Shown in pieces: positions 37,278 to 46,535 of a DNA stretch of 64,000 bases (position 1 is its first letter; each line of letters starts with the position of its first letter). The position numbers were made by a program, and so were the translations under genes. Source of the DNA: Smittia aterrima (lineage: Eukaryota > Arthropoda > Insecta > Diptera > Chironomidae). Location of the stretch: assembly GCA_033063855.1 (NCBI GenBank), contig CP093830.1:9238854-9302853 (forward strand). Direction: 5' to 3'. The notes under the pieces were generated by a model. That model searched no databases. It was not told the origin of the DNA and saw only the letters and a program-made list of their open reading frames with translations.

Positions 37278-39419
37278 ATGTCACAGTGAGTTACTTAACA
37301 TCTTTCTCTAATGATTAACGTTAATTGATTTGATTATGAAGGAAAGCCGACATCGCTCTCATTGGATTGGCCGTGATGGGCCAGAATCTTATTCTTAACA
37401 TGGATTCTAAAGGATTCGTTGTCTGCGCTTACAATCGAACTGTTGATAAGGTAAGTCTCGCTATAGCAACGATGATCGATGGCTTATCACATGAAATAAC
37501 TTGCGTGTGACGCGTCATTATCATTACTTGCATGTTTTCTTGCTCATCATCATCGAGCAACAAATTAACACGAGCACACGTTCACATCATTAGGTTACAC
37601 AGTTCTTGAACAATGAGGCTAAAGGTACGAAGATCATCGGAGCGACATCGATGGAAGATATGGTGAGCAAGCTTAAGTCACCGCGTCGTGTGATGTTGCT
37701 GGTGAAAGGTGAGTTGAACTAAGTTAATGAGATTCGTGTTGTGTTGGCTGACATTCATCCCGATTAATATTCAATCTATTTGCTTAACTTTCAATTTATG
37801 TTGCAAGGCAAAAACAAGTTTCAAGTAGCATTTCTCATTTTAAATTAAATTTCGTGCAAGGTAATTGCGCAATCTTAGATCCTTTAACTAACGAAGACGT
37901 CACGAGTAATTGACCTTCACTCGAACTTCACTTCACTATCCAAACAATCAATAGAAACGTCTCGCTCATTTTTTGTTTGAGAGTTTCGAGCAATTGTTGA
38001 GACTCCATTCATTTAGCAATGAAACTGTGCCATTGACATTGACGGCGAAAAACCTTCGGCAACATAAAATGAGAGTTTTAAAGTGAAAGCTTCTGATGTG
38101 TTGGCGATTGATCGCGAAAATGATTGCACAAGTTCATTTTGTGACTCACTTCCTAGTTGAAACAGCTTGAAATTTATTTATTCAATATCGAATGTTTTTT
38201 TTTAGCCGGCAGCGCGGTTGATGACTTTGTCAAGCAACTGACACCTTTGCTGTCGCCTGGAGATATCATCATCGATGGAGGCAACTCTGAGTACCAAGAT
38301 ACTGCTCGTCGCGTTGAAGAGTGCAAGAAGCATAAACTTCTCTTTGTTGGTTCAGGAGTCAGCGGAGGTGAAGAAGGTGCTCGCTTTGGACCTTCTTTGA
38401 TGCCTGGAGGCAACCCAGAAGCATGGCCACACATTAAAGACATTTTCCAATCGATCTGCGCTCGATCTGATAACGATCCATGCTGCGAATGGGTTGGTGA
38501 AGGTGGATCCGGACACTTCGTTAAAATGGTTCACAATGGAATCGAGTACGGTGACATGCAATTGATCTGCGAGGCCTACGATCTCATGAAGTCTCTTGGA
38601 TTAAGTCAGAAGGAGATGGCTGATGCTTTCACTGAGTGGAACAAAGGCGAACTCGACTCTTTCTTAATTGAAATCACCAGAGACATTCTCAACTACAAAG
38701 ACAAAGACGGATATCTTTTGGAGCGTATCCGTGACACTGCGGGACAAAAAGGAACAGGAAAGTGGACAGCGATTGCTGCACTTCAATATGGAGTCCCCGT
38801 CACACTTATCGGAGAAGCTGTCTTCTCACGTTGCCTTTCTGCTTTACAAGAGGAACGTGTTGGAGCCAGCAAAGTTCTTTCGGGACCAGAAGGAAAACCT
38901 TCAGTCGACAACAAAGCTGAATTCTTAAACCACATTAAGAACGCTCTTTACTGCGCTAAGATTGTTTCTTACGCTCAAGGCTTCATGTTGATGCGTGAAG
39001 CTGCCAAGGAGAACAACTGGAACTTGAATTACGGCGGCATTGCTTTGATGTGGCGTGGCGGTTGCATTATTCGAAGCGTTTTCCTCGGAAATATTAAAGA
39101 TGCTTTCGTTCGCAATCCCCAATTGTCGAACTTGTTGCTAGACGACTTCTTCAAGGTCGCAATTACCAAGAATCAGAACTCATGGCGTCAAGTCGTTGCT
39201 AAAGCAACTCTCTGGGGAATCCCAGTTCCAACTCTCTCTGCTGCTCTTGCATTCTACGATGGATATCGCTCTGCTCGTCTTCCAGCTAACTTGTTGCAAG
39301 CTCAACGTGATTACTTCGGAGCTCACACTTACGAGTTGCTCGGACAAGAAGGAAAATTCGTTCACACTAACTGGACGGGCAAAGGTGGAAACATCAGTGC
39401 ATCGTCTTACAACGCATAA
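37278..39419 (+). CDS. Pgd: 6-phosphogluconate dehydrogenase, decarboxylating
   Basis: Cytosolic enzyme of the oxidative pentose phosphate pathway; converts 6-phosphogluconate and NADP+ to ribulose 5-phosphate, CO2 and NADPH. Exons: 37278-37285 (an 8-base coding microexon), 37342-37450, 37594-37708 and 38206-39419 (phases 2, 0, 1), 481 residues, the length I recall for the Drosophila enzyme. The NADP-binding Rossmann fold begins with [12 protein letters not shown]. Family signatures present are [27 protein letters not shown], the catalytic [17 protein letters not shown] (Lys and Glu in the KMVHNGIE part) and [10 protein letters not shown] near the C-terminus. Everything expected is intact. 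The tiny first coding exon makes the start easy to miss in automatic annotation; [11 protein letters not shown] is clearly the correct N-terminus. Confidence 0.98.
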
Positions 39420-39463
39420 ATCTCTTTACGGTGGGGAGCATGAATGGGATCAAATTTATTGAA

Positions 39464-39469
39464 AATAAA
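39464..39469 (+). terminator. polyadenylation signal of Pgd
   Basis: AATAAA 44 bp after the Pgd stop, followed by a short gap to the next gene. Confidence 0.7.
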
Positions 39470-39645
39470 ACATTTTTTACTTAAAACGGAATTTTTGGTT
39501 TTTAAATAATTTTAAGGGGTTCGCTATGTGGATTTCAACGAAGCGACACCCTGCGATCGGCAATTTCACAAAATTAATAAAATAGAATTTCTCGAGTCTT
39601 TAAACTGAATTGAAGAAGTTAAACGTTTTAAATTATTAGTCAAAC

Positions 39646-40065
39646 ATGTCGTCGTCATCAGCAAACCGTTCGTTAGTCTTGTCACTGTACAAGAAACTAA
39701 TGAGAGAAGGATCAAAGTTTTCCACTTACAACTTCAGGTGATAACAAATAAATTTTATGCGAAATTAGACTTTTGACAGCTTTGGTTTTAGAATGTACAC
39801 ATTGAGAAGAACCAGAGACGCATTTAAAGACAACAAGAATCTATCCGAAGAGTCAGCGATAAAAGCTTGCATTGATGACGCAAAAGTGAACTTGGCAACC
39901 ATCAAGAGACAAGTAAATTAAAGATTATTGAATGAACTTATCAACTGGATCTTGTTAAACCAGTTGAAAGTCACGTAAAGATCAATCTAACAAAGAATAT
40001 TTCATTATTTACAGGTGGCAATCGGAGATTTATATAAAGCTGATAAGCTCGTAATAGAAAAATAA
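39646..40065 (+). CDS. LYRM4: LYRM4 / ISD11 iron-sulfur cluster assembly protein (bcn92 homologue)
   Basis: Small mitochondrial protein that binds acyl carrier protein and stabilises the cysteine desulfurase NFS1. Exons: 39646-39737, 39792-39912 and 40015-40065 (phases 2, 0), 87 residues (human 91). The helix-1 motif reads SLYKKLMREGSKF, so the name-giving L-Y-R is L-Y-K here. YNFRMYTLRRTRDAFKDN follows and matches the Phe-containing part of the family. The C-terminus VAIGDLYKADKLVIE matches Drosophila bcn92 closely (family: GxLYxADKLVIE). It sits 176 bp after the Pgd polyadenylation signal in the same orientation and converges on D2HGDH, with only 93 bp between stop codons. Confidence 0.95.
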
Positions 40066-40076
40066 TCGAAACGCAT

Positions 40077-40082
40077 TTTATT
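40077..40082 (-). terminator. polyadenylation signal of D2HGDH (minus strand)
   Basis: AATAAA on the minus strand, 76 bp beyond the D2HGDH stop and 12 bp from the LYRM4 stop on the other strand. Confidence 0.55.
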
Positions 40083-40145
40083 ATCAATCAGTGATCAAGA
40101 TTAGTTCCAACAGCTTTCAACATTGCTTATTATACGTTCATAGGA

Positions 40146-40151
40146 AATAAA
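40146..40151 (+). terminator. polyadenylation signal of LYRM4 (plus strand)
   Basis: AATAAA 80 bp after the LYRM4 stop. Cleavage 10-30 bases later would fall inside the D2HGDH coding end, so the two transcripts probably overlap tail to tail. Confidence 0.55.
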
Positions 40152-40158
40152 ATGATTT

Positions 40159-42248
40159 CTACAAAGGCAAAACTTTGTATGGATTGAGAATTCCGTTTGG
40201 GTCCATCAACTCTTTGATTTGTTTCATGAATGCGATCGCCTCCGGGGTTTTTGAATATTTCAGGTACTTTGTCTTGTGGAAACCAATTCCATGTTCAGCT
40301 GACACGCTTCCTTTAAGCTTACTTGTGTATTCGTAGACAAATGGCTCAACTGCAAGAAATTTATTTAGTGAACTTTTTTTCAATTTTCAGAGAAAAAAAT
40401 TTACCCGCTTTGTAGATCTCTTCATTAAAACTTTTGCAAGCGACGTTCAAATGAAGATTTGAATCACCTATAAGGAATAAAATTTAATTGCAATTAGAAG
40501 TTGCTCTTATAGCTTATTAGCCATTAAGCATTCAAAGAGAAATTTGAAGTAGAATAAAAGAAGAAAAAGTTTGGACAAAATTATGAATGTCAGTTTCCGA
40601 GGTTCGAATCCTTGAAAAATTGATTTAGTAAATGGGGTTTCATTTGACAAAGCGTTTCTTTTTGTTTCCAACGTGTTTTACGCTCATGATTCCTTAAAAT
40701 AGAAAATTAGCCAAATCATTTTCAAAGAGAAATTTAGAGAAAAAGAAGTTAAAAGTTTCAGCAAAATTATGAATTCTTGTTTCCGAGGTTCGAATCCTCG
40801 AAAAAATTGTAGAAAATTAATGCTACTTTTTTTTTCTTACCCACGTGTCCGTAACCACAAACGAAACTCGCAAGATCACCAACTCTTTCTCGTGTCGCTG
40901 GAACGATCTCATAAAAATGAGTTAAAGGCAGCGAGATATCGTATTTGAAGCAATATCCGTCGATGTTGATCAAACTGTCGGCGATTCTTTCTCTCATTAA
41001 CCAAATATTTCGCATTTTGCTGGGTTCGTTGGTCGTCACGCCATCGACAACGAGAGAAGTGTCCATTGCTTTTTGAAGGAAGTTATTAAGTTTCTCTTCG
41101 TCATGAGCCTGATTGCTTCCAGATGTTTCAATCAGCATGTAAAATGGATATTTCTCAATTGGAGATCTAGGAAATTTGAGATTATTTTAGAAATAAATAA
41201 AAATCTTTTCTTACTTCAGATTGAAAACTTTTGTGCTGCAGTTCAACGAAGTCTCATCAATCATTTCAACGGATGACAAAATCTCTCCCAATTCACGTTT
41301 CGCTAATAAAAATGTTTTCAAAACATCATCGTACGACTGAAGTCCCAGGAATGCGACGCTAACAGCTTTCGATGCTGATGGACATTGAATCGAGAGTCGA
41401 GTTATTATTCCTAGAGAACCTTCCGAGCCGATGAACAAATGTTTCAAATGGTAACCTGTGTTGTCTTTCTTAAAGTTTGACATTAAATTCATAATTTTCC
41501 CGTCAGCGGTCACAGCTTCAACTCCAGTAACGGAGCCGTGAAGATTTCCATAACGAATCAATCTTAAACCTCCAGCGTTTGTCGAAACATTTCCGCCAAT
41601 GTGACAACTTCCTTTCGCTCCAAGATCAAGTGGAACACAAAGTCCTTTCTCTTGAACTGTTGCTTCTAAAGTTTCAAGTACAACGCCGGATTGACAAGTA
41701 ACGATACCGGAATATTCATCAATGAACTCAATTTTGTTCATAGAATTCATTGAAACGACAACTTCGTCAAAGACTGGAACAGAACCGCCAACCTAATGAA
41801 TGAGAAATTAACGAGAAATTCTAAGAAATAAAAGTAATTTATTAACCAATCCAGTGTTTCCACCTTGTGGGCAAACAGCAAGTTTCCGTGAGTTGCAATA
41901 TTTCATAATCTCTGAGACTTCTCCTGTTTCTTTTGGCTTCAAAACAACGTTAGAAAACCCTCGAACGCTTCTCATCCAATCGACGTTGTAGCCTTGTGCG
42001 TCATCGCCTTGTAAAACTCTATTTTTGTCGAGAATCGATTCGAAATGAGAAATATCATTTTCGGTTAGATCAGCGAATTTTCCGCGTTGAATTGGATAGC
42101 GATCCTGTTCGTAACTTATTTAATTAGATTTCATTTTAGTTCTCGTGGTTTTAAGTTAACTCACTTTCGTTAAATCTGGAATCTTCGTCGACGAAGCCAT
42201 TCCTCGTTTCGGAAGAATTCTTAAAATGTTCAATTTACAAATGGACAT
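40159..42248 (-). CDS. D2HGDH: D-2-hydroxyglutarate dehydrogenase, mitochondrial
   Basis: FAD flavoprotein that oxidises D-2-hydroxyglutarate to 2-oxoglutarate in mitochondria and passes electrons to the ETF pathway. Exons in transcript order: 42248-42165, 42104-41847, 41792-41215, 41166-40841, 40467-40405 and 40349-40159 (phases 0, 0, 2, 1, 1), 499 residues (human about 520). Residues 1-28 are basic and free of acids until the end, fitting a mitochondrial presequence. The FAD-binding type 4 domain has [17 protein letters not shown] (about 106-122), [12 protein letters not shown], and [10 protein letters not shown]. The C-terminal FAD-oxidase domain has the metal/substrate histidines in [13 protein letters not shown] and [14 protein letters not shown]. 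All expected motifs are intact. Introns are 48-60 bp except intron 4 (40468-40840, 373 bp), which carries a tandem duplication with tRNA T-arm-like hairpins. Confidence 0.97.
40516..40620 (+). repeat. intronic tandem duplication, copy A, with T-arm-like hairpin
   Basis: About 105 bp in D2HGDH intron 4 that resembles 40706-40806. Shared blocks are ATTAGCC, TTCAAAGAGAAATTT, CAAAATTATGAAT and TTTCCGAGGTTCGAATCC. The hairpin CGAGG-TTCGAAT-CCTTG (40598-40614) has the size and loop of a tRNA TPsiC arm, with one G-T pair. Confidence 0.75.
40706..40806 (+). repeat. intronic tandem duplication, copy B, with T-arm-like hairpin
   Basis: Second copy of the 40516-40620 unit, about 186-190 bp further right. 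Its hairpin CGAGG-TTCGAAT-CCTCG (40784-40800) is a perfect five-pair stem with the seven-base loop of a tRNA T-arm. No acceptor stem, D-arm or A-box precedes it, so it is not a tRNA gene. Confidence 0.75.
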
Positions 42249-43304
42249 TTTGTTGTTTGCTTAGTAATCTAGGTAGAGAAATATTTTTAATTATCTTTGT
42301 CCCATCTGTCTACCTGAATCTATTGTTAAAAAAAAGTTGAAACATTCCAAATCGTAACGAACAAAAATGTCTGCCAAGTCTCCATCAAGTGAAAAAATAA
42401 AATATCAAATCGACAACATGTTATTAAAAGTTGATAGAAGACATTATTCTTCTTTTCTTAGAATATTTCAGAAGAAAAATGAAATAAAGATGATGAAGAA
42501 GATTCACAGCGTGAGTCTCGTTCAAGGACGCTGAGTCTTCTTCTTCTCTCATGAGTTACGAAAGAAAAGAACAAAGATTCAAAGCAAAATGAAGATTTAA
42601 AACACGAGACGTAATTTGAGGAGAGATTGTCATCATTACTCTTTAGCTTAGCCACGAAAAGTGTCGTCGAGTTAATGAACCAGAATTAATTGGCAAATAA
42701 TTTTTTTTAAACGTTATTAAAAAATTATTTTTTCATACGCGATCGGTGAATGAAACGTGAAATATTTTTTTCATGAAAATGAAAGTGGGAAGCTTCGTGA
42801 TCGCAATCTCAACTTGTTTTCCTTAATTTGCGCATAATGTTGACAATTCGATAGCTCTGAATTTTAACGACCGACTGACTGCGCAGAAGTTGCATTAGTA
42901 ACATTCATTTCGCGCATATCGCGTTCGAGTGATGCGATCAAATTGGAAACTCGAGAAAAGGTTCAATAAAATATTTGAGAGATCTGTAATATCAAATTTA
43001 ATTAAATAATGAAAAAGATCTTTTAATGAGAATCATTCGCCATCGAAATGTTTTTCCAACCCTCGTCAACTTTTCCCCCAATTACAATTCAATGAAGTTT
43101 CTTTTCATTGAAATGACTGGGATATCAGAATTCGCAGCTGACAATAAGTAAATCAATCAAATTCAGAGGCTAGCGAATAATGAGACAAGCAGCGAGGTAA
43201 CCACCAACACGAACCAATGAATCAATGTTATTGGCGAAGCTTGTCTATCACCGTGAAGTCATTTAAATTACTCGCATTTCAATTTTATCGCCCTCACACT
43301 CGAC
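42249..43304. promoter_or_regulatory. D2HGDH promoter and polyhomeotic upstream region
   Basis: AT-rich DNA upstream of D2HGDH. No coding region is supported; the 42458-42655 minus frame is a shadow. Could include Polycomb/trithorax control elements of polyhomeotic, but no dense cluster of known sites was seen. Confidence 0.4.
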
Positions 43305-43883
43305 ATGTCGAGTGGAACAAAAAATAAAAAGAACAAAAAGAAATTAAATACAAACACACGAATGACCAGAGCGATCCATCAAAATTGCGCAAGACAACCG
43401 CTGCTACACGAAAAGCCCGTGATAAATCAATTGAGTTCGCGTTGGTTTGTCCCACCCAGACTCTCGTTTGTGTTGTCGTTTCTTTCTTCTTTTCTCCTCT
43501 TTACTGTTCCCCTTCTCATCGCACGATTCGGTGAAACAATTCAGCCAATGCCAGCAGCGTTCGTTACACGCAAGTCGAAAGAGAAGTGAGTCGAAAAATA
43601 CAGAAAAAGCAGTTCCCCTTTCAGTCATCGTTCTGCCGCTATCTGTGTCTGACACACTGAAGAAGAGTATTAAACGATTTGTGAAGAAGAAAAAGAAGGA
43701 ATTTTTTTTTACTTTGCTTAGTTTGCACAATCACATCGAGCACGTTTGTGTTAGTTGAGAGACAAAAAAAAAGTGTACGAGTGTGAAATAAGAAAATATA
43801 TTTCAGTCGCTATGAAAATTGAATTGAAATTGTTACAATGAGCTCCTCGAGTGGCTTTCACGTGGATCGGCGATAAGCAAGAC
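43305..43883 (+). other. possible 5' UTR exon of polyhomeotic
   Basis: A donor, AAGAC|GTAAGT, ends at 43883 after a stretch that is less AT-rich than its surroundings. The small open frame 43305-43589 starting MSSGTKNK is not conserved-looking and is more likely incidental. Exact start unknown. Confidence 0.3.
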
Positions 43884-46535
43884 GTAAGTTGATAAGAAAA
43901 GTTTTTTAATTGGCTTCGTCTGTGATAACGATTGAGTCGGATGAGTGTGGAAAAAAGATTTTCGAGTCTAAAAATATCCGCGTCGTTGTATTTGTGCGTC
44001 GAGACTGCCTTCGAAGCTTTAAAACAAAACTCTTTCGTGCTTAAATTATTCGATAATTGCGGTAATAAATTTCGAGACTGTCCATTGTCTCAGCTTGTGT
44101 AACGCGGCAGTGAATGCGTGGAGAATTTAATTAGCATGCAACATGAGACGTTGTTCACTTTCAAAGAGAGATTCAACATAAATATCCAAGCGAACGTGTT
44201 TGTGTTGGTGTGCAGCATAATAAATTACTTTTTAAAGCATCAGCAATAACAGCGCCGTTTCGCTTTTGCTGCAGAATTTATGAAAAAACTTTATCATCAG
44301 ATTCTCTCGTCGAAAAGTTTTATGCATTAAAGTGCTTTGCTTTAAAATGTGAAAAGCGCTGCGCAAGGAGGAAATGGAAATTTGAAGACGACGCAATGTT
44401 GCCAGCTTTTTGCTTTGAGAGAAAGCGACGGCAACGTCGAAGAACCTTCTTTGTTTATACTTCTCATTCTTGGGATTCTTTATAGTTTTCGGTTTGAGAT
44501 AAAAAAAGGTTTATGATCACTCGAAGAGCAATTTACCTAAAAACCTTCAATGTTGGTTAGCTCTTCTTGGCTTCGCGGCTTTTAAATTAGAAGAAACAGC
44601 AACTACACTCGCACATTCACATAAAGATTTCGAAATTTATTTCTTGTTCATTACCTCACACGATCTGATTCGAATATTTCGGATGTTCCCCCGCCAAGAG
44701 TCGATTCGAGACTTGATGATAATGCAGGTGCTTGTTTAGATCTCTCAGTGAATAACAATCTCGCTTGTTTACTATGACTCTCGACTTGTGGGTGATAAGA
44801 TAATGTGAAGCGACTAAATGCGACGACTCACATGAGCCGCAACGAATGTATTAGTGTAGGTTATTATAGTAGGTTGGGTTCAATTATTATGATTCTGCTA
44901 TACTATCAGAGCAAAGCGACTGAGGCGGGATTGAAATTTTCTTTTTTGTGCTACGGGTTAAAGAAAGTTTCTCTTTGTGTTGGTTGAGCAAGGGATTGCG
45001 GAGGGTGCTGTGGATCGTTCATTCACGATGAATGATATTGATTAGCTGTTCAACTCCTTTGCGAGGGTGAAAAATAATCTCTCGACTGGGACGTTTTGTT
45101 GGCTGCTGGGGGACTATGAATTAATCAAACATCATCAACTGAGGCGAAGGATCCGCACAAACATTTTTGGGAAAAAAATTATGGGTTTCTGCAATGTGCT
45201 GCATGATTATTAACTTTTCTCTCATCGTCTCTTCGTTTTCTGCATTGAGCGAGTCTGGGAAAGATTTCCATTAAAAGATGGTAATGTAATTCGTAAACGA
45301 AGATTTTTCAGTTGGAAAAGTTTCATCTCAACGATAAATCTTGTCGCCTACACCAACACACGTTTGCGCAACGTCCCTTTCCCACATCTCACACCGATTT
45401 TTTTAATGATCGTCGTCGTCGTCGTTGAGAGGCGAAAGACATTTTTTTCTTCTTTCATTCGTGCATATCGTTAAACAGCAATAAATTGTTACCCGAGCGA
45501 ACAAGAAACATGAAGAATTCTTTTAATTTCTGTGTTCACATCTCCCGGCCTAACATCAACGAGAAGAGAAATTTTTTTTGAGTGTACGCCAGAATGTGAT
45601 GGATGATCTTGCTTATTCAGTTATTTCCATGAATGTGTAAGCGTAAGCGAGAGAGCGCACGAAACGAACAAAGCGAAGAAGGAATACAGAAAACAAAAAA
45701 AAAATCATAAAAATAAATGAGAAAATGTTTCTCGGTCGTCGTAGCAATAAATTTCCATGTGCAAGTCTCTTGAAAAGGCGAAGCAACAAACGAAAAGGGA
45801 ACTGAAAAGAATGAATTTGAAAGAGGGCGACGTTCGTTTTTCATTAAAGTTGAAGTCTCGAGCAGAACCCCGAGCGGCTTAAAAAGGGAGAAATGTAAAA
45901 TTAATGTGAATTCTTGTTCTTCTTTTCATTTTTGTTTCCCGGCCTGCGCACCAGGCCAGATGGCAATCACTCTGTTCCATAGCATCGAATGTAATGGAAC
46001 AGAATGAGATGGGATGATGGCATTAGCTAGAGCGAGAGATGAAGAAAAATATAATAATGGCGTTGAATTCTTTTTTCCCTGTGCTCGATCTCGGTTGAGT
46101 TTCTTCCCCCACCATTCGTGTTGCTTCCATCGAATGTATTAGGGAGCTGTTGGCTGTTGATATTTCATCTTCTTTGTCGTTGTGTTCAGACTTTGTTGAT
46201 TTTATTTTTGCCTGCTTGCCTTCGATGATGAAGAGAAGAAACAAAAACGGCGATGAAATCGAATCGCTCAGTCGTCTGTAGATTTTTGTGCTTAGTCGTT
46301 CGAAATTCGCGCTCGTGTGACGAACAAAAGATTATTTTAGAGTGAAGATAAACAAATGAAAAGACAGTTCTCGTGTTTTGTGAAAGGAATTTCGTGAAAT
46401 TATTCACTTGAAAGTTGCAAATTTCAAAACTTTTTGCCCACCAACACAAACAAAAATCCTGAAGATTAATGCATTTTTCGTCGAGAGTTTTATGAGTTTG
46501 TCATCATTATTTTGTCGTTTTAAGTTAAACGAGTC
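43884..46535 (+). other. 5' non-coding region / intron of polyhomeotic
   Basis: No supported coding region. Contains a CGT trinucleotide run (45411-45426). The immediate acceptor for the ATG-bearing exon at 46536 could not be identified, so that exon may instead carry its own promoter. Confidence 0.4.

Noticed and set aside
40784..40800. Complete tRNA gene
   Set aside because: Only the T-arm/B-box is present; no acceptor stem, D-arm, anticodon arm or A-box precedes it.
43305..43589. 94-residue ATG frame with a hydrophobic segment
   Set aside because: Lies in the presumed polyhomeotic 5' region; Lys/Asn-rich start and random-looking sequence, no homologue recognised.
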